Positions 17,968 to 27,803 of a DNA stretch of 64,000 nt are shown one piece after another. This stretch comes from Allomuricauda sp. (GTDB lineage: Bacteria; Bacteroidota; Bacteroidia; Flavobacteriales; Flavobacteriaceae), in the NCBI GenBank assembly GCA_030148335.1, contig JASBTQ010000002.1, forward strand, positions 124,001-188,000, given 5' to 3'. Below the pieces are notes generated by a model that made no database searches, was not told where the DNA came from, and saw only the letters and a list, made by a program, of their open reading frames with translations. Position 1 is the stretch's first letter, and every line of letters starts with the position of its first letter. Made by a program: the position numbers and the translations under genes.

Positions 17968-20900
17968 TTGAAAAAAGGGGCAAAACCAATACTTAAACCA
18001 ACAAGCTTTAAGTACTTCTTCTTTGTGGTTTGTTTCCTGTCCATGACCACCATTTTCGGACAGGAGACCAACGAACAGGCTCAGGATTCCGTGCCATCGG
18101 GAGTTGAGCTTGGTCGCCTCATTTTGGAGAACCCCGACAGCATCATTGCCAAATACACCTACGATCCCAAGACCGACCGGTACATCTATACCGAAAGCGT
18201 TGGGGACTTCAATATCAACCATCCCATCATCCTTACCCCGGAGCAATACTACGAACTGGTGCGCAAGGAGCAGATGAGGTCCTATTTCAAGCAGAAAATA
18301 GATGCTTTCACAGGCAGAAAGGAAGGTAGTGAGGAAGCCCGAAAAAATCTCTTGCCCAATTTTTATGTGAACAACAATTTCTTTGAATCCATTTTTGGGG
18401 GAAACACCATTGAAGTAATCCCACAAGGTTCTGTGGCGATGGATCTTGGGGTACTGTGGCAAAAAAATGACAATCCGGCCCTTTCGCCCAGAAACCGGAC
18501 CAATCTCTCCTTCGATTTTGACCAACGCATAAGCCTGAGCCTCTTGGGAAAGGTAGGTGAACGCCTTCAGGTAACTGCCAATTATGACACCGAGGCCACA
18601 TTTGATTTCCAGAACCTCGTCAAACTGGACTATACGCCTACGGAAGATGACATTCTCCGGAAAATTGAGATAGGTAACGTGAACATGCCCTTGAACAGTT
18701 CGCTCATTACAGGGGCGCAGAGTTTGTTTGGGGTCAAGACACAATTGCAGTTCGGGAAGACCACGGTGACCGCCGTTTTTTCCGAACAACGCTCGCAGAA
18801 CAATACCGTCGTGGCCCAAGGCGGGGGAACGCTGAACGAATTCTCCCTCACAGCTTTGGACTATGATGAGGACCGTCACTTTTTCTTGGCCCATTATTTC
18901 AGGGACAATTACGACCGTGCCCTCCAGAACTATCCGTTCATACAGAGCCAAGTGCAGATTACCCGTTTGGAGGTCTGGGTGACCAACCGAAACCAACAGA
19001 CGCAAAATGTGAGGAACGTGGTGGCCATTCAGGATCTGGGAGAATCGGAACTCGGTAGGGAAGGGCGCGAAAAGACCAGGATCGGAATTGCCAACGGGGC
19101 ACTGGCAGGGTTCTTCAACATCACGGGCACCGATGTATTGCCACAGAACGGGGCCAACGATTATGACCCAAGGCTCATTGGAAACGGGGGTGCATTGACC
19201 CAGTCCATTCGGGACATCGCCACCGTGGAATCCGGGTTCAATGTTCCCGGATATCAAGTGAACCAGGGTTTTGACTATGCCATTTTAGAAAATGCCCGAA
19301 AACTGGAACAGGGAAGGGACTATCAGTTCAACACCCAATTGGGATATATCTCTTTGAGCCAGAGCTTGAGCAACGATGAGGTACTTGGGGTAGCTTTCCA
19401 ATACACCATAAACGGGCAGGTATTCCAGGTTGGGGAGTTTGCCAACGGAGGGATCGATGCCACTACGGTATCGGGAGGGATCAACCCCATTATCGAGAAC
19501 AACACCTTGATCTTGAAACTGCTCAAGAGCAACATCACCAATGTGGAAGACCCCATTTGGGACTTGATGATGAAGAACATCTATTCCACAGGAGCCTACC
19601 AGTTGAGCCAAGAAGACTTCAAGCTGAACATTCTATACTCCGATCCCACACCACGGAACTACATCACCCCGGTGGACCCGAACGCGGGTTGGCCGGATGG
19701 GCTTGAGGATCAAATTTTATTGAGGGTCTTCAATTTGGACCGATTGAACGTGTACAACGATGTGCAGCCCGGGGGCGATGGCTTTTTTGATTACCTCGAA
19801 GGGATAACGGTGGATTCCCAATCAGGCCGGATCATTTTTACCAAGGTGGAGCCCTTTGGGGAATACCTGTTCGATGAATTGGGCGGTGGGGTCTATGATG
19901 TCAACAACGATCAAGGCTACAATGCCAACCAAAGACGATACGTGTTCAGGAACATGTATGCCAAGACCAAGGCCGCATCACTTCAGGATGCGGAAAAAAA
20001 CCGTTTCCAGTTGAAGGGTAGGTACAAGTCACAGGGGAACAATGGCATTCCCATCGGGGCTTTCAATGTACCCAGAGGTTCCGTGCGTGTTACCGCAGGG
20101 GGGCGCCAGCTTCAGGAAGGGATTGATTACACCGTGAACTATCAGGCAGGTACCGTTCAGATTTTGGATCCCAGTTTGGCGGCATCCGATACGCCCATCA
20201 ATATTTCCGTGGAAAACAATGCCGTTTTTGGCCAACAGACCCGAAGGTTTGCCGGGGTTAATGTGGAACATCGATTCAATGAAAACTTTGTTTTGGGAGG
20301 AACCATGCTCAACCTGAACGAGCGACCCCTTACCCAAAAATCGAATTACGGGGTGGAGCCCGTCAACAATACCATTTTCGGATTGAACGGAAACTTCAGT
20401 ACGGAGTTGCCGTTTTTGACCCGATTGGCAAACAAGTTGCCCAATATCGACACTGATGTGCCTTCCAATATGTCCTTGCGTGGAGAGGTGGCCTTTTTAA
20501 AGCCCAACTCACCCAAAAATGCTGATTTTCAAGGAGAGACTACAACCTATCTTGATGATTTTGAGGGAGCACAGGCCTTGATAGACATCCGCTCCTCATT
20601 GGGTTGGACCTTGGCAAGCCCACCGGTTGAATTTTTACAGGACCGCACCGGAGTGGAAGTGGGCCACGAGCGGGCCAAAATGGCTTGGTACACCATCGAC
20701 CCTATTTTTTATACCAACCAACGACCATCAGGATTGTCCGATAACGATATTTCCCTGAACTCCACCCGAAGGGTGTTCATCGATGAGGTGTTTACCGAGA
20801 CGGACATTGCCCAAGGGCAGACCCAGGTGCAGAGCACTTTGGATATTGTTTACTATCCCAATCAGAAAGGGCCCTACAACGCCAATCCAACTTTTGAGAC

Positions 20901-23900
20901 GGAGACACCGGACAACAAGTGGGCTGGGATCATGCGACCCTTGAGCAGCACCAACTTTGAGCAATCCAATGTGGAGTTTGTACAGTTTTGGGTGCTAGAC
21001 CCTTATGTGGACGGCGAGACTACCGATGCGAATGCTGGGGAATTGGTATTGAACCTGGGTAACATTTCGGAAGATATATTGCGGGACGGCCGCAAGCAGT
21101 ATGAAAATGGGTTGCCTGCAAGCACCAACAACGAAATCCCTAGGGAAACCCCTTGGGGACAAGTGCCCTCCACGCAGTCCCTGGTGTATGCCTTTGATGC
21201 GGACGAGACCAACAGGGTCCTTCAGGATGTGGGGCTCGATGGTCTGGATGATGCTACGGAAGCCACCATTTATAATGGTCCGGCAGAAGACCCTGCATTG
21301 GACAACTATCAATATTACCTGAACCGTGATGGAAGTATTTTGGAGCGGTATCTCGATTTTAATAATACCCAGGGCAACTCCCCTGTGGCCGTGACCAATA
21401 CCAATAGGGGCTCTACTACCTTGCCCGATGTGGAAGACATTGATAGGGACCTTACTATGAACACGGTAAACAGTTATTACGAATACAGGATTCCGATAGG
21501 GCCCAATACTACCATTGATGATAAGTATGTAACCGATATCCGGGAAGGGGTCACTCCTGGTCTTCCCAATGGGGCCCAACTGAACCGAAGGTGGATACAG
21601 TACAAGATTCCCTTGAGTGATTTTACCGATGCCGTGGGCGGAATCACAGATTTTAGGTCCATCAGTTTCATGCGGATGTACCTCACCGGTTTTTCGGATG
21701 ACGTGGTACTACGTTTTGCTACCTTGGATTTGGTGCGCGGCGATTGGAGGACCTATACCAATTCCTTACAGCCCGATGTGGACAATGACCCTACGGACGA
21801 TGGAACCTTGGTCGATGTGAATACGGTGAACAGGGAAGAGAACTATGGAAGACAGCCCATTCCTTACGAATTGCCCCCGGGTGTGGTCAGGGAGCAGTTG
21901 AACAACAACAACACCATCATCCGTCAGAATGAGCAATCGCTGTCAATGGTGGTGGAAAACTTGGAATCCGAGGATTCACGGGGTGTGTTCAAGAATGTGA
22001 ACATCGATGTGCGCCAATACCAACGCATCAAGATGTTCATGCACGCTGAAAAAAGAATGAACGGGGACTACTCCGACAGTGATACACCCTTGGTCGGGTT
22101 CCTTCGGATAGGGACCGATTTCTCGGAAAACTTCTATCAATTGGAAATACCGCTCCAGTTTACACCCTTTGGTTCCACATCCGCTGAAGAGATTTGGCCC
22201 TCTGTGAACGAACTGGACATCGCGCTGAGCGATTTGAACAAGGTGAAGTCCAAAGGTATTGCCGAGCAGACCTTGAACGATATCAATTATTATGAGATTG
22301 TGGATGGGGAGGCCGTTCCCGTGGCAGAATTTGCGCCCAGGACATTGGGAGTGGTACGTATCGGGATACGAGGTAACCCTTCTTTGGGAAGCATCCGGGG
22401 GATGATGGTCGGTGTCAAGAACACAGATGATGTTCCGGCACGGGGCGAAGTCTGGTTCAACGAACTTCGGTTGGCCGGCCTTGACAATAATGGAGGTTGG
22501 GCAGCGATTGTGGCGATGGACGCCAACATGGCCGATTTTGCCAATGTTTCCGCTACTGGAAGCAAGAGTACCTCAGGATTTGGATCTATTGACCAAATGC
22601 CGAACGAGCGTTCCAGGGAAGATGCCATCTCCTATGATGTGGTCACCAATGTGAACGTGGGGCAATTGCTTCCCAAAAAATGGAACCTGCAATTGCCATT
22701 CAACTATGGAATCTCGGAAACGCTCATCACGCCCGAGTTCGATCCCGTGTACGACGACCTGAAACTGGACGACCGTATTGCCGCGGCCACCTCGGCCGAA
22801 GATGCGGAGACCATCAAAAAACAGGCTGAGGACTATACCAAACGGACCAGCATCAACCTTATCGGTGTCCGGAAGAACAGGGGAGAAGAGGCAGAGGAGA
22901 ATTTCTTCGACATCGAGAACTTTACCTTCAATTATTCATACAACGAGACCAGTCACAGGGATTTTGAAGTGGCCGATCTTCAAGATCAGAATGTGACCAC
23001 CGGATTTGTGTACAACCATAATTTCAAACCGGCTCCTGTTGCTCCCTTTGCGAAAAAAGATTCGCTCTTCATGAGCAAGTACTGGCAGTGGTTGAAGGAT
23101 TTGAACTTGAATGTGTTGCCTACCAGTCTTTCTGTGAACGCCAATTACAATAGGGCGTTCAACCAACAACGGTTCAGGGATGTGTTGGAGCCAGGGGTGG
23201 AGGCGTTGGAACTTCCCCTTTTGCAGCAACGTAACTATATGTTCAACTGGCAGTATGCGCTCAACTATAGCATTACCAAATCCCTTCGGTTGAACCTGAC
23301 GGCTTCCAACAACAATATTGTCCGCAATTATTTCAATGTGGATGAAGATCCTGATTCGGGCATAGACCAAGCACTGGACCTATGGGATGGTTTCTTTGAC
23401 ATCGGGGAGCCCAACAGGCATGCCCAGCAGATGATATTGAACTACGAACTGCCCTTCAGCAAGTTTCCGTTCCTCAATTTCATCAACGCGCAATATACCT
23501 ACACCAGTAATTTTGATTGGCAACGTGGTGGGGATGCCCTGCTGGAGGTTGCTGGAGAGAACATCAACATTGTACAGAACGCCAGCACCCATAACCTAAC
23601 GGCCAATTTGAGCATGCAGCGTTTTTACGACTTTTTGGGGTTGAAGAAAAAAGATGGCAAGGTACTGGCCAACCAGCCTCCTGTGCGAAGGGACAAAGCA
23701 GGCAACCCGGTGAGCGGTACCGATGAAAATGCACCGAAAAAGACAGGCAAAGGCTTCAATACCTTGGTGGACATCGTGACGATGGTCAAGCGTATCAATG
23801 TCAATTATAGTGAGAACAGAGGAACTGTGCTTCCGGGTTATACCCAGTCCGTCGGATTCATAGGGACCACGCGCCCAACCTTTGGATTTGTGTTCGGAAG

Positions 23901-25089
23901 CCAGTCCGATGTGCGCTACGAAGCGGCCCGAAACGGGTGGCTCACCACCTATCCGGAGTATAATTCACAATATATAAGGAGTGCCAACAAACAGTTGAAC
24001 CTCACCGCCACGGCACAACCCACACAGGACTTGACCATCGATTTGACGGCGGACAGACAGTTCACTGCCAACTCCCAAGAAAATTACAGTCCTGAGCGAT
24101 GGATCAACTTTGAAGATGGCTTGGTCAACGAAATGGGGAATTTCAGTATCTCCACGGTCATGATCGGGACCATTTTCAACAAAAGCGATCAGTTCGATTC
24201 GGAGACTTTTGAGCAGTTCAAACAGAACAGGATCACGGTGGCCAACAGATTGGTGGCCGATCGGGGACAAAACCCAGGCACCCTTGATGAGGACGGGTTC
24301 CCGGAACTGTATGGAAAGACCCAGCAGGAGGTATTGCTCCCAGCTTTTTTTGCAGCCTACACTGGGCAGGACGTGAACCGGGTGAACCTGGATGCTTTTA
24401 GGGACATCCCGATTCCGAACTGGAACATCAAGTACACCGGCTTGATGAAAAACCGCTGGTTCAAGAAGAAATTCAAGCGGTTCTCTTTGAGCCATGGCTA
24501 TCGGGCGGCCTACAGCATCAACCAGTTCCAGACTAATTTGGAACGACAGAACACTTCCATCAATCCGGAGACCAACGATGTGCTACCTGAGACCTTGATC
24601 AACAACGTGGTGCTCACCGATCAGTTCAATCCGTTGATGCGCATGGACTTTGAAATGCAGAATTCCTTCAGTTTCTTGGCCGAAGTAAGAACGGACAGAA
24701 CTCTTTCCCTGAGTTTTGACAACAACCTGCTCACGGAGATCAACGGAAAGGAATATACCCTTGGTTTGGGTTACAGGTTCAAGGATGTGAAATTCGTCAC
24801 CAACATTGGCGGGGAAAAAACCCGTTTGAAAGGAGATCTTAACCTCAAGGCCGACCTTTCGCTGCGGGACAACATCACCATCATCCGCAACTTGGACATC
24901 GACAACAACCAGATCACTTCGGGTCAAAAGCTTATGTCCGTCAAGTTCACGGCAGACTATGCCCTGAGCAAAAGTTTGAACGCCCTTTTCTTCTACGATC
25001 ACTCCTTCTCGGAATTTGCGGTTTCCACGGCATTTCCGCAGACCACCATCAATGCGGGCTTTACCCTCCGGTATAATTTCGGGAACTAA
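17968..25089 (+). CDS. sprA: SprA, T9SS outer-membrane translocon / gliding motility protein
   Basis: Giant outer-membrane beta-barrel that forms the translocation pore of the type IX secretion system and is needed for gliding. The 2373-residue length fits SprA/Sov proteins. A TTG start at 17968 gives a full signal peptide (positive KKGAKPILKPTSFK, hydrophobic core FFFVVCFLSM, cleavage near FGQE); the first ATG (18043) would cut this in half, so TTG is preferred. Amphipathic beta-strand segments fill the protein and it ends in a strand (NAGFTLRYNFGN) typical of barrels. It lies 5 bases after ruvA, probably co-transcribed. Confidence 0.96.
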   Translation: MKKGAKPILKPTSFKYFFFVVCFLSMTTIFGQETNEQAQDSVPSGVELGRLILENPDSIIAKYTYDPKTDRYIYTESVGDFNINHPIILTPEQYYELVRKEQMRSYFKQKIDAFTGRKEGSEEARKNLLPNFYVNNNFFESIFGGNTIEVIPQGSVAMDLGVLWQKNDNPALSPRNRTNLSFDFDQRISLSLLGKVGERLQVTANYDTEATFDFQNLVKLDYTPTEDDILRKIEIGNVNMPLNSSLITGAQSLFGVKTQLQFGKTTVTAVFSEQRSQNNTVVAQGGGTLNEFSLTALDYDEDRHFFLAHYFRDNYDRALQNYPFIQSQVQITRLEVWVTNRNQQTQNVRNVVAIQDLGESELGREGREKTRIGIANGALAGFFNITGTDVLPQNGANDYDPRLIGNGGALTQSIRDIATVESGFNVPGYQVNQGFDYAILENARKLEQGRDYQFNTQLGYISLSQSLSNDEVLGVAFQYTINGQVFQVGEFANGGIDATTVSGGINPIIENNTLILKLLKSNITNVEDPIWDLMMKNIYSTGAYQLSQEDFKLNILYSDPTPRNYITPVDPNAGWPDGLEDQILLRVFNLDRLNVYNDVQPGGDGFFDYLEGITVDSQSGRIIFTKVEPFGEYLFDELGGGVYDVNNDQGYNANQRRYVFRNMYAKTKAASLQDAEKNRFQLKGRYKSQGNNGIPIGAFNVPRGSVRVTAGGRQLQEGIDYTVNYQAGTVQILDPSLAASDTPINISVENNAVFGQQTRRFAGVNVEHRFNENFVLGGTMLNLNERPLTQKSNYGVEPVNNTIFGLNGNFSTELPFLTRLANKLPNIDTDVPSNMSLRGEVAFLKPNSPKNADFQGETTTYLDDFEGAQALIDIRSSLGWTLASPPVEFLQDRTGVEVGHERAKMAWYTIDPIFYTNQRPSGLSDNDISLNSTRRVFIDEVFTETDIAQGQTQVQSTLDIVYYPNQKGPYNANPTFETETPDNKWAGIMRPLSSTNFEQSNVEFVQFWVLDPYVDGETTDANAGELVLNLGNISEDILRDGRKQYENGLPASTNNEIPRETPWGQVPSTQSLVYAFDADETNRVLQDVGLDGLDDATEATIYNGPAEDPALDNYQYYLNRDGSILERYLDFNNTQGNSPVAVTNTNRGSTTLPDVEDIDRDLTMNTVNSYYEYRIPIGPNTTIDDKYVTDIREGVTPGLPNGAQLNRRWIQYKIPLSDFTDAVGGITDFRSISFMRMYLTGFSDDVVLRFATLDLVRGDWRTYTNSLQPDVDNDPTDDGTLVDVNTVNREENYGRQPIPYELPPGVVREQLNNNNTIIRQNEQSLSMVVENLESEDSRGVFKNVNIDVRQYQRIKMFMHAEKRMNGDYSDSDTPLVGFLRIGTDFSENFYQLEIPLQFTPFGSTSAEEIWPSVNELDIALSDLNKVKSKGIAEQTLNDINYYEIVDGEAVPVAEFAPRTLGVVRIGIRGNPSLGSIRGMMVGVKNTDDVPARGEVWFNELRLAGLDNNGGWAAIVAMDANMADFANVSATGSKSTSGFGSIDQMPNERSREDAISYDVVTNVNVGQLLPKKWNLQLPFNYGISETLITPEFDPVYDDLKLDDRIAAATSAEDAETIKKQAEDYTKRTSINLIGVRKNRGEEAEENFFDIENFTFNYSYNETSHRDFEVADLQDQNVTTGFVYNHNFKPAPVAPFAKKDSLFMSKYWQWLKDLNLNVLPTSLSVNANYNRAFNQQRFRDVLEPGVEALELPLLQQRNYMFNWQYALNYSITKSLRLNLTASNNNIVRNYFNVDEDPDSGIDQALDLWDGFFDIGEPNRHAQQMILNYELPFSKFPFLNFINAQYTYTSNFDWQRGGDALLEVAGENINIVQNASTHNLTANLSMQRFYDFLGLKKKDGKVLANQPPVRRDKAGNPVSGTDENAPKKTGKGFNTLVDIVTMVKRINVNYSENRGTVLPGYTQSVGFIGTTRPTFGFVFGSQSDVRYEAARNGWLTTYPEYNSQYIRSANKQLNLTATAQPTQDLTIDLTADRQFTANSQENYSPERWINFEDGLVNEMGNFSISTVMIGTIFNKSDQFDSETFEQFKQNRITVANRLVADRGQNPGTLDEDGFPELYGKTQQEVLLPAFFAAYTGQDVNRVNLDAFRDIPIPNWNIKYTGLMKNRWFKKKFKRFSLSHGYRAAYSINQFQTNLERQNTSINPETNDVLPETLINNVVLTDQFNPLMRMDFEMQNSFSFLAEVRTDRTLSLSFDNNLLTEINGKEYTLGLGYRFKDVKFVTNIGGEKTRLKGDLNLKADLSLRDNITIIRNLDIDNNQITSGQKLMSVKFTADYALSKSLNALFFYDHSFSEFAVSTAFPQTTINAGFTLRYNFGN

Positions 25090-25099
25090 GGACCTTAGT
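25085..25099. repeat. Perfect palindrome across the sprA stop codon
   Basis: ACTAAGG-A-CCTTAGT is a perfect 7-base inverted repeat with a 1-base centre overlapping the TAA of sprA. It has no T run, so it is not an obvious terminator, and it lies about 30 bases upstream of the gcvH -33 box, where an operator could sit. Function unknown. Confidence 0.5.
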
Positions 25100-25127
25100 G
25101 GGAATTTCTTGAATTTTGTTCGTCGGT

Positions 25128-25162
25128 TTGTTTGAAAAGCAACCTGCAATCCGTTACATTTG
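25128..25162 (+). promoter_or_regulatory. Promoter of gcvH (TTG ... TACATTTG)
   Basis: TTG at 25128-25130 and TACATTTG at 25155-25162 are 27 bases apart (start to start) and fit the Bacteroidota -33/-7 promoter. The gcvH ATG follows at 25191, which places the longer open frame from 25116 largely upstream of the transcript. Confidence 0.75.
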
Positions 25163-25190
25163 CCCATCAACAAATTCAAACACTATTATA

Positions 25191-25571
25191 ATGAACATAC
25201 CGTCAGAATTGAAGTACACCAAGGACCATGAATGGGTCAAGATAGATGGGGACATTGCCACTGTGGGCATCACTGATTTTGCCCAGGGCGAATTGGGTGA
25301 CATTGTATATGTGGAAGTGGAGACTTTGGATGAAACTCTGGATAAGGAAGAAGTTTTTGGGACCGTTGAGGCCGTGAAGACCGTTTCCGATCTTTTCCTG
25401 CCCTTGAGCGGTGAGATCATCGAGTTCAATGAAGTGCTGGAGGACGAGCCCGAAAAAGTGAACACCGATCCTTATGGCGAAGGCTGGATGATCAAGATCA
25501 AGATCAGCGATCCTTCCGAGGTCGATGAGCTGATGAGTGACGAAGATTACAAGGCATTGATTGGTGCTTAG
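25191..25571 (+). CDS. gcvH: Glycine cleavage system H protein
   Basis: Lipoyl carrier that shuttles the methylamine intermediate between the P, T and L proteins of glycine cleavage. The 126-residue product starts with [18 protein letters not shown] and carries the lipoylation site in [12 protein letters not shown] (Lys of AVK, about residue 63). The start at 25191 was chosen because it gives the family N-terminus and lies downstream of a clear promoter. No other gcv genes are near. Its last bases overlap the following VanZ-like gene. Confidence 0.96.
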   Translation: MNIPSELKYTKDHEWVKIDGDIATVGITDFAQGELGDIVYVEVETLDETLDKEEVFGTVEAVKTVSDLFLPLSGEIIEFNEVLEDEPEKVNTDPYGEGWMIKIKISDPSEVDELMSDEDYKALIGA

Positions 25572-25971
25572 GCATTACAGATACACCATATTGTTCATAA
25601 GCTGGGTATTGTTCATCACAATGCTCAGCTTATTTTCTTTCTCGGACATGGATCTCGACGAGGGCAATCTGAACATTCCGTATGCGGACAAGATCACACA
25701 TTTTGTGTTCTATTTGATCTTTTCGGCCCTCGGATGTCTGCTTGTCCGTGAACGTACCCAAGGAGTTTGGACATTGGGAAAAACAATGCGGGTGGTCGTG
25801 ATTTTGGCCATATCCTATGGCATAATTATTGAAGCTTTACAATATACACTAACGGAGGACCGAATGGCCGAATTTGCGGACGTTCTGGCAAATACCTTAG
25901 GGGCATTTGTAGGAATTGGATTGATTCGGTGGTTTTTTTCCAAGGAAAAGCCGTTAAAATGGAAATTTTAA
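25561..25971 (+). CDS. VanZ-like membrane protein
   Basis: Small inner-membrane protein of the VanZ-like family, function unknown in this group. The 136-residue sequence has four hydrophobic helices, with [18 protein letters not shown] and [17 protein letters not shown] matching the D-K-x-x-H-F and D-x-x-A-N-x-x-G positions typical of the family. The start must be non-ATG: TTG at 25561 or GTG at 25564, both inside the end of gcvH, since the first ATG (25618 region) would remove the first helix. In flavobacteria this gene often follows gcvH. Confidence 0.85.
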   Translation: MVLRHYRYTILFISWVLFITMLSLFSFSDMDLDEGNLNIPYADKITHFVFYLIFSALGCLLVRERTQGVWTLGKTMRVVVILAISYGIIIEALQYTLTEDRMAEFADVLANTLGAFVGIGLIRWFFSKEKPLKWKF

Positions 25972-26023
25972 TTGTTTATTTAACCAATTAATAATTAAAT
26001 TAGCAAACACTAAATTTAGAAAG

Positions 26024-26728
26024 ATGGAACCAAAAAAGAGTCCAAAAGCTGACGTAGGAAGAAACAGCTCCCTCTATTTTGTGATAGGGTTGGCAGCTGT
26101 CTTGGCGTTGGTTTATGGAGCCATGGAGTGGAAAAAATACGACAAGGCTAACGATTATGACATTTCGATGAACGTTGAAGATCAGTTGGACGAGGAAGTG
26201 CCAATGACCGAACAGATCAAGACGCCACCGCCACCACCGCCACCAGCGGCACCGGAGGTCATCGAAGTTGTAGAGGATGAGGAAGAGGTCGAGGAAACCG
26301 TGATCGAGTCCACAGAGACCAGCCAAGAAGAAGAAGTTATAGAAATCGAAGAAGTTGAGGTAGAAGAGGTAGAAGAAGATATCAGTGTTCCATTTGCCGT
26401 TATCGAGGACGTACCTGTTTTTCCAGGTTGTGAAAATGCAGCAAACAAAAAGGACTGTTTCCAAGAGAAAATGCAGGACCACATCCGTAAAAACTTCCGT
26501 TATCCTGAAATCGCCCAAGAGATGGGTGTCCAAGGTAGGGTGAGCGTGATCTTCGTGATCCAGAAAGATGGAAGTATCGGGGATATCAGAATGCGTGGAC
26601 CGGACAAAAACTTGGAGGCCGAAGCTTTGAGGATCATCCAAAAGTTGCCCAAAATGACCCCTGGAAAACAAAGGGGAAGAGCGGTAAAGGTACCGTTCAG
26701 TATTCCGATTACATTTAAGTTACAATAA
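26024..26728 (+). CDS. TonB-family energy transducer
   Basis: Periplasm-spanning protein that couples the inner-membrane proton gradient (via ExbB/ExbD) to TonB-dependent receptors. The 234-residue protein has a single N-terminal helix (about residues 17-34), a run of seven prolines (residues 68-74), a long Glu/Val-rich acidic spacer (about 78-127) and a TonB C-terminal domain (about 140-234; MGVQGRVSVIFVIQKDG and VPFSIPITFKLQ). The usual spacer of TonB is Lys/Pro-rich, whereas this one is strongly acidic, a form seen in Bacteroidota. No exbBD genes are adjacent. A -7 like box TAAATTTA (26011-26018) precedes it. Confidence 0.93.
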   Translation: MEPKKSPKADVGRNSSLYFVIGLAAVLALVYGAMEWKKYDKANDYDISMNVEDQLDEEVPMTEQIKTPPPPPPPAAPEVIEVVEDEEEVEETVIESTETSQEEEVIEIEEVEVEEVEEDISVPFAVIEDVPVFPGCENAANKKDCFQEKMQDHIRKNFRYPEIAQEMGVQGRVSVIFVIQKDGSIGDIRMRGPDKNLEAEALRIIQKLPKMTPGKQRGRAVKVPFSIPITFKLQ

Positions 26729-26738
26729 TAAGTATACG

Positions 26739-26794
26739 ATTCCTGTCGAGGCAGGAATGGAAAAAGCCCTGATGGAAACGTCGGGGCTTTTTTT
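26739..26794 (+). terminator. Double hairpin terminator after the tonB gene
   Basis: The first hairpin is ATTCCTG (26739-26745) with CAGGAAT (26752-26758). The second is a 12-base-pair stem (26761-26772 with 26781-26792, containing AAAAAGCCC/GGGCTTTTT) with an 8-base loop, ending in a T run. The second is a classical intrinsic terminator. Confidence 0.85.
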
Positions 26795-26842
26795 ATGGCA
26801 ATCAGTCCTTTATTTTTCGCCAACTATCATAAAACCTTCCCT

Positions 26843-26877
26843 TTGGTTGGAAAAGATATGTGCTGGCGTTATCTTTG
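26843..26877 (+). promoter_or_regulatory. Promoter of cyoE (TTG ... TATCTTTG)
   Basis: TTG at 26843-26845 and TATCTTTG at 26870-26877 are 27 bases apart. The cyoE ATG at 26898 follows 20 bases after the box. Confidence 0.75.
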
Positions 26878-26897
26878 CCAGTCAATTCAGTTCGTGG

Positions 26898-27800
26898 ATG
26901 AAATCTGCAGTAGGATCCGTAAAAAATGCTTCATTTTCCTTGGCTTTTTCTGATTTCAAGGAAATCACCAAGGCCAGATTGGCCGTCAGCGTGGTCTTTT
27001 CGTCCATTGCAGGTTATTTTTTGGGGGCCTATGAAGTCAGTGTCACGGCCATTTTGTTGCTGACCTTTGGCGGATATTGTATGGTCGGGGCCTCCAATGC
27101 CTATAATCAGATCATTGAAAAAGACTTGGACGCTTTGATGAAGCGGACCAGAAATCGTCCCATCCCTTCGGGACGCATGTCGCCCAAAACAGCACTTGCC
27201 ATAGCGGTCACATTGACCATACTCGGGGTGCTGTCGCTTTTGGCCCTGAGCCCCAAAACAGCCATGTTCGGGGCCATCTCCATCTTTTTGTACACCAGTG
27301 TCTATACACCTCTGAAGACCAAAACACCCCTTTCGGTATTTGTGGGTGCCTTTCCGGGGGCCATTCCATTCATGTTGGGATGGGTAGCCGCTACGGACGA
27401 TTTCGGGATTGAACCGGGTACGCTCTTCATGATACAGTTTTTTTGGCAGTTCCCACATTTTTGGGCACTGGGCTGGATGCTCGACGAAGATTACAAAAAA
27501 GCAGGCTTCAAAATGTTGCCTACCGGAAACAAGGATACCGGAACGGCCATGCAGATCATATTGTACACCATTTGGATGATCGTTATCTCCATAGTCCCGG
27601 TATTCGGATTTACCGGAAGATTGCAATTGTCCGTCACAGCGGCGGTGATCGTGTTTTTGGCAGGCTTGGTCATGTTGTTTTTTGCCTTCAGGTTGTATGA
27701 GAAAAGGGACAACATAACGGCACGAAAGCTCATGTTGGCCAGTGTCACCTATATATCATTGATTCAGGTGGTATATGTAATGGATAAATTTATCAGTTAA
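26898..27800 (+). CDS. cyoE: Protoheme IX farnesyltransferase (heme O synthase)
   Basis: UbiA-family prenyltransferase that attaches a farnesyl group to heme B, giving heme O, the precursor of heme A for the aa3 oxidase at the left end. The 300-residue length is standard. Visible motifs are ASNAYNQIIEKDLDALMKR (the N-x-x-x-D-x-x-x-D prenyl-diphosphate site with the conserved R-T-x-x-R-P following) and a second acidic site in GWMLDEDYKKAGF. The frame is open from 26757, but that start lies inside the upstream terminator; the ATG at 26898 lies just after a promoter box and starts where the family does. Confidence 0.95.
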   Translation: MKSAVGSVKNASFSLAFSDFKEITKARLAVSVVFSSIAGYFLGAYEVSVTAILLLTFGGYCMVGASNAYNQIIEKDLDALMKRTRNRPIPSGRMSPKTALAIAVTLTILGVLSLLALSPKTAMFGAISIFLYTSVYTPLKTKTPLSVFVGAFPGAIPFMLGWVAATDDFGIEPGTLFMIQFFWQFPHFWALGWMLDEDYKKAGFKMLPTGNKDTGTAMQIILYTIWMIVISIVPVFGFTGRLQLSVTAAVIVFLAGLVMLFFAFRLYEKRDNITARKLMLASVTYISLIQVVYVMDKFIS

Positions 27801-27803
27801 GAA

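Noticed and set aside
17782..19257. A 491-codon open frame on the minus strand
   Set aside because: Lies antisense to ruvA and sprA, both certain; its translation has no signal, domain or conserved pattern.
26757..26897. Longer start for heme O synthase
   Set aside because: This stretch contains the tonB terminator and the cyoE promoter, and the 47 extra residues do not match the family.
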